A stretch of 64,000 nt of DNA from UBA8337 sp963932545 (GTDB lineage Bacteria > Pseudomonadota > Alphaproteobacteria > RS24): contig CAWVRH010000003.1 in the NCBI GenBank assembly GCA_963932545.1, positions 62,001 to 126,000 on the forward strand. The letters run 5' to 3'. Of this stretch, positions 24,205 to 32,551 are shown one piece after another. How positions within the stretch are numbered: position 1 is the stretch's first letter; each line of letters begins with the position of its first letter. Made by a program: the position numbers and the translations under genes. Below the pieces are notes generated by a model. It was not told the origin of the DNA. It saw only the letters and a program-made list of their open reading frames with translations, and ran no database searches.

Positions 24205-24744
24205 CTAATCGTTAAACTCGAACCGGTAGACGCCCCAAAGCATGTCGCGTTGCACCCAACCTTCGTGGCCGCCAAGATCGATTTCGCACCAATCGCCTTC
24301 ACATTCTTCTAGTCGGCCAATGGCACCAGATTGGCCTAGCGCGACGACGCCCGAGCCCATGTCGGGGCGTTGGCGTAAAATCAGGGCATTGGCTGCTTGG
24401 CGCAACATCACGCTACGATTGCCGCGCAACAGGCGGGCATGCATCCAGCCTTCGCTGCCTTCATGGTCGCGCACTTGGCGCCATTGGCCGTATTCTGCAA
24501 TGATTTCTAGCGGTAGCCCGCGGCGTTGATATTGGAATAAAAGCGGATAGTCTTCGCCAGGCCCGCGCCGCATGTTGGCTTCAGATTTATTGACCGAAAC
24601 AAAGCGCGGCAAAGGCAAACCGCTGTCGCCTAAGGGCCTGGTATCGCGGCTGTCTTGTGCCGAAATAGAAAAGGGCACCAAGCTCACAACGCTGATTAAC
24701 AAAACAAAGCCAAGACTAAGGCGAACGATCCACAAACGATTCAT
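24205..24744 (-). CDS. Exported SH3-domain protein
   Basis: 179 residues from the ATG at 24744 (an in-frame start at 24771 would add 9 residues before a clear signal peptide). The signal peptide ends near SISAQDS. Two bacterial SH3 regions follow: one around KSEANMRRGPGEDYPLLFQ, one around NALILRQRPDMGSGVVALG, ending with EGWVQRDMLWGVYRFE. Such proteins usually act in the periplasm, perhaps on peptidoglycan; the exact role is unknown. It converges on irr with a 28-base gap. Confidence 0.8.
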   Translation of the reverse strand: MNRLWIVRLSLGFVLLISVVSLVPFSISAQDSRDTRPLGDSGLPLPRFVSVNKSEANMRRGPGEDYPLLFQYQRRGLPLEIIAEYGQWRQVRDHEGSEGWMHARLLRGNRSVMLRQAANALILRQRPDMGSGVVALGQSGAIGRLEECEGDWCEIDLGGHEGWVQRDMLWGVYRFEFND

Positions 24745-24784
24745 ATCTCTTGATACAAATAACCGTCTCAATCAGCAAGCCAGA

Positions 24785-25564
24785 TTATCGCTTCTGCGCG
24801 CGGCTCGTCCCATTGTTGGGGTTTTGTGGATCCCACGCCAGCTTCACCGTGCGGATTTTTGCGGATAAAGCATCATAGATCATCAGCCGCCCCGCCAGAC
24901 TTTCGCCAGCGCCGGTAATTTCCTTGATGACTTCCACCGCTTGCAAACTGCCAATAATACCCGTCAAGGCGCCCAGAACTCCCGTGGTCGCGCAGTCTTC
25001 TTCTATATCGGGCACTTCCGGCACCAGAGAGCGATAACACGCCAAAGGCTTGCCTTCTTCGTCTTGCAGCCATGCCTTGAACGTGGCCACTTGCCCGTCA
25101 AACCGACCGACAGCTCCGGACACCAATATGGTTTGTGTGGCGAAACACGCGTCATTCACCACGAACCGCGTCGCAAAATTATCACACGCATCGACCACCA
25201 CATCATAGTCCGCAAACAGGCTGGCGGCATTGTCTTGTGACACTCTATTCAGCATCGGTTTCACATCGACGTGGGGGTTGATGGCCCGCAAAGCTTTGGC
25301 GGCGGCCTCGACTTTGGGCTGCCCGATGTCTTTATCGGTGAATAACACCTGCCGCTGCAAATTAGATAGCGCCACCACATCGTCATCGACCAACGCCAAA
25401 GTGCCGACGCCAGCGGCCGCCAGATATTGCGCGACCGGATGGCCCAAGCCGCCCATCCCGACGATAAGCACACGCGCAGCCTTTAGTTTTTGCTGTCCCG
25501 CGCCGCCTATTTCATGCAGCAGGATATGACGCTGATAGCGCTCAACCTCGCTATCGCTCAGCAT
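24785..25564 (-). CDS. HesA/MoeB/ThiF-family adenylyltransferase
   Basis: 259 residues. E1-like enzyme that adenylates the C-terminus of a ubiquitin-like sulfur carrier (MoaD, ThiS or a CysO-like protein). The nucleotide loop is LIVGMGGLGHPVAQYL, followed by DDDVVALSNLQRQVLF. The structural zinc site of MoeB/ThiF (two CxxC) is mostly lost: the first is CYRS, and the C-terminal pair is absent. It is 5 bases after cysK, which suggests sulfur transfer to cysteine, thiamine or molybdopterin synthesis; which one is open. Confidence 0.82.
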   Translation of the reverse strand: MLSDSEVERYQRHILLHEIGGAGQQKLKAARVLIVGMGGLGHPVAQYLAAAGVGTLALVDDDVVALSNLQRQVLFTDKDIGQPKVEAAAKALRAINPHVDVKPMLNRVSQDNAASLFADYDVVVDACDNFATRFVVNDACFATQTILVSGAVGRFDGQVATFKAWLQDEEGKPLACYRSLVPEVPDIEEDCATTGVLGALTGIIGSLQAVEVIKEITGAGESLAGRLMIYDALSAKIRTVKLAWDPQNPNNGTSRAQKR

Positions 25565-25569
25565 TATGT

Positions 25570-26541
25570 CTACAGGCCCTCGAACAGGGCGGTGGAGAGA
25601 TAGCGCTCGGCAAAACTTGGCAAAATCACGACGATGTTTTTTCCAGCCATATCGGCTCGACTGCCTACTTCTAGGGCCGCCGCAATGGCCGCGCCAGAGC
25701 TAATGCCGCCCGGCACGCCCTCAAGGCGAGCCAATTGGCGCGCCGTTTCAAAGGCGGTTTCATTGCCAATGGTCACAATCTCATCGGCCCATTCTTGTTC
25801 CATGTTGCCGGGCACAAAGCCGGCACCAATGCCTTGAATTTTATGGGGCCCGCCGTTGCCGCCGGAAAGCACGGGGCTGTCTTCGGGTTCGACCGCAATC
25901 ATTTTGAGCCCCGCCTTGCGCGGCTTTAATACCGAGCCAATGCCGGTAAAGGTGCCGCCCGTGCCAACGCCTGAGATGACCACATCGACGCTACCTTGAG
26001 TGTCATTCCAAATTTCTTCGGCTGTGGTGGCGCGGTGAATGGCGGGGTTGGCGGGATTGTTGAACTGTTGCGGCATCACCCAGCCATCGTTTTCGGCGAG
26101 CAATTCCTCGGCGCGGCCAATCGCGCCCTTCATGCCTTTTTCGGCCGGCGTTAAATCCAGCTCGGCACCCAGCAGTAATAGCATTTTGCGGCGCTCTATC
26201 GACATGCTTTCGGGCATGCATAAAACCAACCGATAGCCCTTCGCCGCACAAGCAAAGGCCAGCGCGATGCCCGTATTGCCAGAGGTCGGCTCGACAATAA
26301 CGCTGTCGGGGTTAAGCTCGCCATTCGCTTCCAGCGCCTCAATCATGGCCACGCCGATGCGGTCTTTGACGCTGGCGACTGGGTTAAAAAATTCTAGCTT
26401 GGCCAGAATATTGGCATGGCAGCCGTGTTCGGCGGCGATGCGGCGGAGCTGTACAATCGGGGTATTGCCGACGGTTTCGGTGATTGATGAATAGACTTTT
26501 CCGCGCCCTATTTGGGCTTCTGGTTTGGTAGGCTCGCTCAT
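25570..26541 (-). CDS. cysK: CysK, cysteine synthase
   Basis: 323 residues. PLP enzyme joining O-acetylserine and sulfide to cysteine. The PLP lysine is K59 in FFNPVASVKDRIG. The substrate loop is PTSGNTGIALAFA and the phosphate loop is GVGTGGTFTGIGS. It ends with the CysE-binding-type region PGGISSGAAIAAA and a short C-terminus. It lies between an Rrf2 regulator (12 bases upstream) and the E1-like gene (5 bases downstream). Confidence 0.94.
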   Translation of the reverse strand: MSEPTKPEAQIGRGKVYSSITETVGNTPIVQLRRIAAEHGCHANILAKLEFFNPVASVKDRIGVAMIEALEANGELNPDSVIVEPTSGNTGIALAFACAAKGYRLVLCMPESMSIERRKMLLLLGAELDLTPAEKGMKGAIGRAEELLAENDGWVMPQQFNNPANPAIHRATTAEEIWNDTQGSVDVVISGVGTGGTFTGIGSVLKPRKAGLKMIAVEPEDSPVLSGGNGGPHKIQGIGAGFVPGNMEQEWADEIVTIGNETAFETARQLARLEGVPGGISSGAAIAAALEVGSRADMAGKNIVVILPSFAERYLSTALFEGL

Positions 26542-26553
26542 GTCTCTCTCCCG

Positions 26554-26988
26554 TTAAATGGTGAAATTTCCAATGTCTTGTTGTTGGTTTTCTGAATTAT
26601 GGCATAGGTCCGCAATGCTGGTGTCGCCCACGGCTTGCCCGAGCGCGGTTTGCAGTTGGGCGTGAAACGGCTCGACAATCTCGCGGCATAAATCTGAGCG
26701 CGAGCTGACCCCATCGGTTTCTTTGTCCAAAGTCTCGATGACTTCAAAAATTTCGCGCACGCTGATGCGTCGACGCTCGCGCGCCAAACGATAGCCACCT
26801 CGCGGGCCTCGCACGCCGCGCAAAATATTGGCCTTCACCAGAGCTTGCATAATTTGTTCGAGATAGCGTTGCGGCACGCCTTGGCGCTCGGTTATCTCGC
26901 GCGCCTGCACGGGGTTGGGGCGCGCATGAAGGGCTACGTCCAACACGGCCTCGAGAGCCATCAAAGATTTGCGCGATAATTGAATCAT
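26554..26988 (-). CDS. Rrf2-family transcriptional regulator next to cysK
   Basis: 144 residues. An N-terminal winged helix (AREITERQGVPQRYLEQIMQ, ILRGVRGPRGGYRLAR) and a dimerisation helix. Only two cysteines remain in the C-terminal part (DLCREI, DLCHN), not the three of IscR, so it is unlikely to hold an IscR-type cluster. Together with cysK downstream it recalls CymR, the Rrf2 regulator of Bacillus that acts in complex with CysK. The start overlaps the dut stop by 4 bases. Confidence 0.88.
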   Translation of the reverse strand: MIQLSRKSLMALEAVLDVALHARPNPVQAREITERQGVPQRYLEQIMQALVKANILRGVRGPRGGYRLARERRRISVREIFEVIETLDKETDGVSSRSDLCREIVEPFHAQLQTALGQAVGDTSIADLCHNSENQQQDIGNFTI

Positions 26989-27479
26989 GCAGACCCCGTT
27001 TTATCCCCAGCCGGGGCGGGGGTGGCGTCGGTGCCGGTTGAGCCAAAGCCGCCGCTGCCGCGTGCCGTGTCGTCTAATGTGTCGACCTCTACCAAGGTAG
27101 CTTGCACGACGGGGGCGATAATCATTTGTGCGATGCGCATATTGCGCTCGATTATAAAATCTTCTTGGCCCAAGTTAATTAGGATAATTTTCACTTCGCC
27201 GCGATAATCGCTATCAATGGTGCCGGGTGTATTTAGCACCGTAAGGCCATGTTTGGCCGCCAGTCCAGAGCGCGGGCGCACTTGCGCTTCAAAACCTTTC
27301 GGCATGGCCATAGACAATCCGGTTGGCACCATCGCTTGTTGGCCGGGTTGTAAAACCAGCCTCTCGCTCGGCGCCAAAGCCGCGCGTAAATCCATACCCG
27401 CCGCTTCGGCGGTTTCATAGGCTGGCAGCTCGAGGCCTTTGGCGTGGTCGAGAACTTTAATGTCAATGCGCGGGCTCAT
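26985..27479 (-). CDS. dut: dUTP diphosphatase
   Basis: 164 residues. Homotrimeric enzyme that hydrolyses dUTP to dUMP. Motifs: 1 AGMDLRAAL, 2 RPRSGLA, 3 GTIDSDYRGEV, 4 near RIAQMII, 5 RGSGGFGSTG. The C-terminus after motif 5 is slightly extended. It follows coaBC, separated by 42 bases filled by a 16-bp tandem duplication. Confidence 0.95.
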   Translation of the reverse strand: MSPRIDIKVLDHAKGLELPAYETAEAAGMDLRAALAPSERLVLQPGQQAMVPTGLSMAMPKGFEAQVRPRSGLAAKHGLTVLNTPGTIDSDYRGEVKIILINLGQEDFIIERNMRIAQMIIAPVVQATLVEVDTLDDTARGSGGFGSTGTDATPAPAGDKTGSA

Positions 27480-27488
27480 CGGGCTTCC

Positions 27489-27520
27489 TTTATGCTGTTT
27501 TGGCTTTATGCTATTTTGGC
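27489..27520. repeat. 16-bp tandem duplication between coaBC and dut
   Basis: TTTATGCTGTTTTGGC (27489-27504) and TTTATGCTATTTTGGC (27505-27520) differ at one base and occupy most of the 42-base gap. A related 14-mer, TTTGGCTTTATGCT, recurs in front of mutM at 31252-31265. Confidence 0.85.
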
Positions 27521-27521
27521 T

Positions 27522-28739
27522 CTAAGATTTTCCAGCAGCGCTAAAATGCGCCGCAATATGGTTGGCTAATGTTTTGGCTGTCTCGGCTTTGCTCATTTGA
27601 CCAAAGTCTTCGACTTTACTTTGGCTGACCAGCGTGGCGGCATTTTCGTCGCCGCCCATCACGCCCCCTTCAATGCCGCTATCGAGGGCCACATTATTGG
27701 CGATAATCCAATCGCAGTTTTTGCGGGCTAATTTATCGCGCGCAAAAGCCTCTACATTATGGGTCTCGGCGGCAAAGCCAATGAGCAGGCCCGGCTTTTG
27801 ATCGCAAGCGCCGAGGCTGGCCAGAATATCACGGGTCTCGCGCAAGGCTAATTCGGGCAGGCCTGTTTCGGTTTTCTTGAGTTTTTGCTCGGCACAAACA
27901 TCGGGGCGCCAGTCGGCCACCGCGGCTGTCATCACGCCAATATCTACTGGCAAGAGCGCGTGGCAGGCCTCATACATTTGCTCGGCTGTTTCCAAACGAT
28001 GCATATGCACGCCTTGGACATCGCCCAAAGCGGTGGGGCCGGAAACCAAATGCACCTCAGCGCCCATGGCGGCCAAAGCTTCGGCAATCGCATAGCCTTG
28101 TTTGCCAGACGAGCGATTGGTGATGTAGCGCACTGGGTCTATTGGCTCATGGGTGGGGCCGGCGGTTACCAAAATTTTCTTGCCGTTAAGCGGGCGGCTG
28201 GGGGTGCCCTGCAATAAGTCGGCGGCGCGCGCAGCAATCTCGCTCGGCTCGCTCATCCGTCCAAGGCCGAACTCGCCACAGGCCATGTCGCCTTCTTCGG
28301 GGCCGACAAAACGCAGGCCGTCTTCCGTCAATTGCGCCAAATTGCGCTGCGTGGCGGCATGTTCCCACATCCGCACATTCATGGCTGGCGCCAGCATCAC
28401 GGGCTTATCTGTAGCCAGTAAAGTAGTCGAGGCCAAATCATTGGCAATGCCTTGCGCCGCTTTGGCCATCAGGTCTGCGGTGGCGGGCGCGACCAAAATA
28501 AGGTCGGCATCGCGCGATAATTGGATGTGGCCCATCTCGGCCTCATCGGTTAAGTCGAATAGGTTTTCATAGACTTTGTCGCCAGATACAGAGGCGAGGG
28601 ATAAAGGCGAGACAAATTGCTCGGCCGCCTTGGTAAGCAGGCAGCGCACGGCCAGACCCTGGGCGCGCAATTGGCGCACCAAATCTGGGGCTTTATAGGC
28701 AGCAATTCCGCCGCCAATAATTAAGAGAACGCGCTTCAT
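27522..28739 (-). CDS. coaBC: CoaBC, bifunctional phosphopantothenate-cysteine ligase/decarboxylase
   Basis: 405 residues from ATG 28739, which has AGGAAGG five bases upstream (an earlier in-frame TTG at 28760 would place that site inside the coding region). The N-terminal CoaC flavin domain has PAMNVRMWEHAATQR and the catalytic-Cys loop DMACGEFGLGRMSEP. The C-terminal CoaB domain opens VTAGPTHEPIDPVRYI and has NRSSGKQGYA. It performs two successive steps in coenzyme A synthesis. Confidence 0.94.
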   Translation of the reverse strand: MKRVLLIIGGGIAAYKAPDLVRQLRAQGLAVRCLLTKAAEQFVSPLSLASVSGDKVYENLFDLTDEAEMGHIQLSRDADLILVAPATADLMAKAAQGIANDLASTTLLATDKPVMLAPAMNVRMWEHAATQRNLAQLTEDGLRFVGPEEGDMACGEFGLGRMSEPSEIAARAADLLQGTPSRPLNGKKILVTAGPTHEPIDPVRYITNRSSGKQGYAIAEALAAMGAEVHLVSGPTALGDVQGVHMHRLETAEQMYEACHALLPVDIGVMTAAVADWRPDVCAEQKLKKTETGLPELALRETRDILASLGACDQKPGLLIGFAAETHNVEAFARDKLARKNCDWIIANNVALDSGIEGGVMGGDENAATLVSQSKVEDFGQMSKAETAKTLANHIAAHFSAAGKS

Positions 28740-28845
28740 ACAAGCCTTCCTGTTCGACAATTGCCGCCACTCTAGCGTCTAAAGCCGTAATCTCCAAAAA
28801 AAATATGTAAATAAAAACAAACCCCAAATGAGCTTTGTTAGATGA

Positions 28846-30378
28846 CTATAAGATACCCGTGAGCGCCATCGCGAGGGCGCCGATAGAGGCGGCCAAGGCG
28901 GCGATTCCAAGCCCGCGAGCCAGCTTGTCGGTTTGTTTGCTTGGGCTCGAGCGTTGGTTGGCCATGGTTTCTAGGGCGGCGGCACCGCGTTCGGCTTGTG
29001 CCAAAGTCTCTGGCAGGCGGCGCAGGGCGCGCAAACTCGAGCCTGCATTGTCGCGCAGGTCGCGCAATATGGCTTCGGGGCCAATTTGACGACGCAGCCA
29101 ATCGGCCACGAGGGTTTCGCTGGCGTCCCAAATATTGATTTTAGGGTCAAAGCTGCGCGCCACGCCTTCTACGGTCACCATAGTTTTTTGCAGCAGCAAA
29201 AGCTGCGGCTGGGTGGTCATATTGAATTGTTCGGTAATCGCGAAAAGTTGGCTCAGCACGCGGCCCATCGAAATATCATCGGCGTCACGGTCGCGTATCG
29301 GCTCGCCGACGGAGCGCAAGGCTTGGGCAAATTCATAGACATCATGGTGGTCGGGCACATAGCCAGCCTCGATATGCACTTGCGCTAATTTGACGTAATC
29401 GCGGGTGATGAAACCGTGCAATATCTCGGCCAAAAAGCGTCGACTGTCTTTGTCTAGGCGACCGCAAATGCCCAAATCAATGGCGACAATCGTGCCATCT
29501 TTTTGCACCAAGAGATTGCCTTGATGCATGTCGGCATGAAAAAATCCATCGCGCAGAACCAGTGTTAGGAAGGCTTGCAATAGGCGGGTCGCCAAGTCGG
29601 ATAAATCATGGCCATCTTTTTTAAGACCCTCGATATCTGACGCCGACACGCCGTCTATCCAGCTCATGGTCAGAACGCGCCGCCCACTGGCTTCCCAAAT
29701 GATATCGGGAACGCAGAAGCCTTTATCCTTCTCGGTATTCTCGCCCATTTCAGATAGCGCGGCGGCTTCCATCCGAAAATCTGTTTCGCCATTGATAGAG
29801 CGCGCCAAAGTGGTGATGGCATCGACGGGGCGCAAGCGATGGGTGATAGGGAAAAACCGCTCCGCCCAAACCGCCACCCGTCCCAATAATGCCAATTCTG
29901 CACGCAGGCGGTCTTCGACGCCGGGGCGCAAAAACTTCACGGCTAATTTTTGCCCTGTCTCGCGATGCGTCGCCATATGCACTTGGGCTATTGAGGCGGC
30001 GGCGATGGGGGCCCCCATGTCTTTAAGTATGGCGTCGGAATTGTCCAGCTCGGTGGCCAGAAGGCGGGCCACTTGTTTGTCGCTAAAGGGCGGCAGGCGG
30101 TCTTGCAAATGTCGTAAATCTTGCGCCATCGCAAGGCCGATAATGTCTGAGCGGGTGGCCAGAAACTGGCCGAGCTTGATATAAGTCGGGCCTAATTTGC
30201 GAATTCTATCGGACAGGGCTTGACCGCGTTGGTCTTCGCGAAAGCGCTTGGCACCAAGGGTAAAGAGACGCCGAGCCAGTCTTATGCGAAGCGGGGCCTC
30301 GGTAAAAAAATCAGGCGGCAGAAGCGCGTCTTGCGCCAGCAGCAATCGCATCATGCGGAGGAGACGCAAAAAACCCAT
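28846..30378 (-). CDS. ubiB: UbiB, ubiquinone biosynthesis ABC1-family protein
   Basis: 510 residues. Atypical protein kinase-like ATPase that helps ubiquinone precursors reach membrane-associated enzymes. The KxGQ motif is in GPTYIKLGQFLATRSD; the A-rich loop replacing the P-loop is GAPIAAASIAQVH; catalytic-loop-like HADMHQGNLLV and AIDLGICGRL are present. Two C-terminal hydrophobic segments anchor it. Two bases after ubiE, same operon. Confidence 0.94.
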   Translation of the reverse strand: MGFLRLLRMMRLLLAQDALLPPDFFTEAPLRIRLARRLFTLGAKRFREDQRGQALSDRIRKLGPTYIKLGQFLATRSDIIGLAMAQDLRHLQDRLPPFSDKQVARLLATELDNSDAILKDMGAPIAAASIAQVHMATHRETGQKLAVKFLRPGVEDRLRAELALLGRVAVWAERFFPITHRLRPVDAITTLARSINGETDFRMEAAALSEMGENTEKDKGFCVPDIIWEASGRRVLTMSWIDGVSASDIEGLKKDGHDLSDLATRLLQAFLTLVLRDGFFHADMHQGNLLVQKDGTIVAIDLGICGRLDKDSRRFLAEILHGFITRDYVKLAQVHIEAGYVPDHHDVYEFAQALRSVGEPIRDRDADDISMGRVLSQLFAITEQFNMTTQPQLLLLQKTMVTVEGVARSFDPKINIWDASETLVADWLRRQIGPEAILRDLRDNAGSSLRALRRLPETLAQAERGAAALETMANQRSSPSKQTDKLARGLGIAALAASIGALAMALTGIL

Positions 30379-30380
30379 CC

Positions 30381-31178
30381 CTAAAGCTTCCAGCCCATAT
30401 GCAGAGCCGCAATGCCGCCGCTTAGCAGTTCATATTTTGGACGCATAAAGCCCGCCTCGTGCAATTCATCGGCGAAGCTTTGCGCGGGCGGAAATTGGCG
30501 AATGCTCTCGACCAAATATTGATAGGCAGACGCATCTCCCGTCACCGCCCCGCCCATGGGGGGGATGACGTTGAAGGAATAAGCGTCATAGGCTTTTTGC
30601 AACAGAGCGCTTGGCATATGCGAGAACTCGAGACAGACAAAACGCCCGCCCGGTTTTAAAACCCGCAGCATATCGCGCAAGGCCACATCGCGCCGCGTCA
30701 CATTGCGGATGCCAAAGGCGATGGTAACCATGTCGACGCTATTGTCCGGCAAGGGCAGGGCTTCTGCAGTGCCGGTGAGAAAACCTACTTGCGCGCGCTC
30801 GCCAGCTTGATTAATGCCTTCGCGCAAAGCCCGCTCGGCACCCACGCGCACCATCTCGGCGTTGGCATCAATGACTTGGGCTTTTAGGGTCGAGTTTAAT
30901 TTCTGGGCGCGAGCCAAAGCGCGAAATGCAATATCGCCCGTGCCGCCCGCCACATCGACGAGGCGCAAGTTGGCGTCGGGGCGAATGTGTAATGTCTCGA
31001 GCATCCGGCGCTTCCATACGCGATGCAGCCCCGCCGACATCAGATCATTCATCAGATCATATTTATCGGCCACGCTATCAAAGACGCCGCGAACCAGACC
31101 CTGTTTTTCGCCCATATCAACGGTGCGAAACCCAAAATGGGTTGTGTCTGGCTGGTTAGGTTTTATCGGCTCATTCAT
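30381..31178 (-). CDS. ubiE: UbiE/MenG, C-methyltransferase of ubiquinone synthesis
   Basis: 265 residues. SAM-dependent C-methylation of the 2-polyprenyl-6-methoxy-benzoquinol ring. Signatures: YDLMNDLMSAGLHRVWKR near the N-terminus, SAM site VDVAGGTGDIAFR, and GGRFVCLEFSHM. Starts 93 bases from mutM on the opposite strand; ubiB follows directly. Confidence 0.95.
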   Translation of the reverse strand: MNEPIKPNQPDTTHFGFRTVDMGEKQGLVRGVFDSVADKYDLMNDLMSAGLHRVWKRRMLETLHIRPDANLRLVDVAGGTGDIAFRALARAQKLNSTLKAQVIDANAEMVRVGAERALREGINQAGERAQVGFLTGTAEALPLPDNSVDMVTIAFGIRNVTRRDVALRDMLRVLKPGGRFVCLEFSHMPSALLQKAYDAYSFNVIPPMGGAVTGDASAYQYLVESIRQFPPAQSFADELHEAGFMRPKYELLSGGIAALHMGWKL

Positions 31179-31237
31179 CGGGGCGGAAGATAGCCGAAAC
31201 TGGGGGGCAAGGCAAACAGGGCAAAAGCGAAATGATT

Positions 31238-31265
31238 TTGCACGCGCCCGCTTTGGCTTTATGCT
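31238..31265 (+). promoter_or_regulatory. Putative mutM promoter at leaderless distance
   Basis: TTGCAC (31238-31243) and TATGCT (31260-31265), 16 bases apart. The -10 box ends 6 bases before the A of the mutM ATG, so transcription would start at or next to the start codon. No purine-rich ribosome site precedes the ATG. Confidence 0.4.
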
Positions 31266-31271
31266 GTGCCC

Positions 31272-32150
31272 ATGCCTGAATTACCTGAAGTTGAAACCGT
31301 ACGGCGCGGTCTATCGCCCCATATTGAAGGCCGTAAAATTGCGAGCGTGCATTTGGCACGTCCCGATTTGCGGTTTCCATTCCCCGATGGATTTGCTGAG
31401 CGATTGACCGGCGCTACGATTACTCATTTTGGTCGCCGTGCTAAATATCTGTTGGCCGAGATGGAGAAATCTGGCGAGACGTTTTATTGGCTCAGCCATT
31501 TAGGCATGACAGGGCGGTATATGTTGGATGCCCCCAATCAAGACAAGCTGGAGCCCGGCCTTTACGCGCATGAAGTGGCACAGCCCGTTGCCTTGAAACA
31601 TGTGCATGTGCGCCTCGCGTTTGACGATGGAACGGTGTTGTCTTACGCCGATCCGCGCCGCTTTGGGTTCATGGATCTGGTAGAGGGTGAGCCCGATAAT
31701 ACGCCGTTTCTCAAGGGCCTTGGGCCCGAGCCCTTAAGCAATGGGTTTCATGTAGAGATGCTGCTGGCCGCTTGTAAAACGCGCAAGAGCCCCATCAAAA
31801 ATGTGCTGCTCGACCAACGCGTGGTGTCGGGGCTGGGCAATATATATGTCTGTGAGGCTTTGTTTATGGCCGGCATTAGTCCGCGTCGATTGGCGGCCAA
31901 TGTAGGCGCCAAGCGATTGGCGCGTTTGGTGCCAGCCATTCGCGACGTGCTGGCCCGCGCCATTGAAGCGGGCGGTTCGAGTTTGCGCGACTTTGCGGAT
32001 AGCGATGGAAAGCTGGGGTATTTCCAGCATAATTTTCTGGTCTATGACCAAGAAGGCAAACCCTGTTCTACAAAAACATGCCATGCTAGCATCCAGCGTA
32101 TTGTGCAATCGGGGCGGTCGAGTTTTTACTGCCCGACTTGTCAAAGATAG
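31272..32150 (+). CDS. mutM: MutM/Fpg, formamidopyrimidine-DNA glycosylase
   Basis: 292 residues. Removes 8-oxoguanine and cleaves the abasic site. The start must be ATG 31272, not the in-frame GTG at 31266, because the catalytic nucleophile is the N-terminal proline exposed after Met removal (PELPEVETVRRG). The zinc finger at the end is complete: GKPCSTKTCHAS with SFYCPTCQR. The conserved order mutM-echA-rpsT-dnaA follows. Confidence 0.95.
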   Translation: MPELPEVETVRRGLSPHIEGRKIASVHLARPDLRFPFPDGFAERLTGATITHFGRRAKYLLAEMEKSGETFYWLSHLGMTGRYMLDAPNQDKLEPGLYAHEVAQPVALKHVHVRLAFDDGTVLSYADPRRFGFMDLVEGEPDNTPFLKGLGPEPLSNGFHVEMLLAACKTRKSPIKNVLLDQRVVSGLGNIYVCEALFMAGISPRRLAANVGAKRLARLVPAIRDVLARAIEAGGSSLRDFADSDGKLGYFQHNFLVYDQEGKPCSTKTCHASIQRIVQSGRSSFYCPTCQR

Positions 32151-32154
32151 AGAG

Positions 32155-32541
32155 ATGAGCGTTATGCGCCAATTGTCTTATATTTGTTTATTGGCCTGTC
32201 TGGCTTTGGTGCCTTTGGTGCCTGCACAAGCGCAATATCTCTCGGCGGCGCCGGATATTCCGCTGGCCGAAGGCTTGCAAGAATTGCCCGAAGGCACGCT
32301 TGTGTTCGACAAGCCGCAAGGCCGCATTTTGCAAATGAGTGCCGCGCAAGCGCCGGGCGCCAGCGTGCAAACGGCACGCCAATTTTATAAAGCGAGCCTG
32401 CCCAATTTAGGTTGGACGCCACGACAATCGAAAAACAAAGATAGCAATACCTTGACTTTTTCCCGCAAAAACGAAACTTTGCGACTTACTTTTAGCGCCG
32501 ATTTGGTGATTTTTGATTTAACTCCGGAAAGCCCCTTTTGA
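32155..32541 (+). CDS. Small exported protein of unknown function
   Basis: 128 residues from ATG 32155, 4 bases after the mutM stop (a second ATG at 32164 is possible). A signal peptide ends near VPAQAQ. The mature part is a single small domain with a segment (QTARQFYKASLPNLGWTPR) resembling periplasmic or lipoprotein-associated proteins in which a Y...L.GW pattern is common. No family recognised. A longer frame starting inside mutM in the databases would be a shadow, since the signal peptide fixes this start. Confidence 0.75.
   Translation: MSVMRQLSYICLLACLALVPLVPAQAQYLSAAPDIPLAEGLQELPEGTLVFDKPQGRILQMSAAQAPGASVQTARQFYKASLPNLGWTPRQSKNKDSNTLTFSRKNETLRLTFSADLVIFDLTPESPF
32206..32223 (+). repeat. 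9-bp perfect tandem duplication in the signal peptide
   Basis: TTGGTGCCT occurs twice in a row (32206-32214, 32215-32223), encoding LVP-LVP at the end of the hydrophobic core. In frame. Confidence 0.7.
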
Positions 32542-32551
32542 GGACTGACTT

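Noticed and set aside
31963..32154. Upstream extension of the small exported protein into mutM
   Set aside because: It overlaps mutM in another frame, and the signal peptide at 32155 defines the real start.
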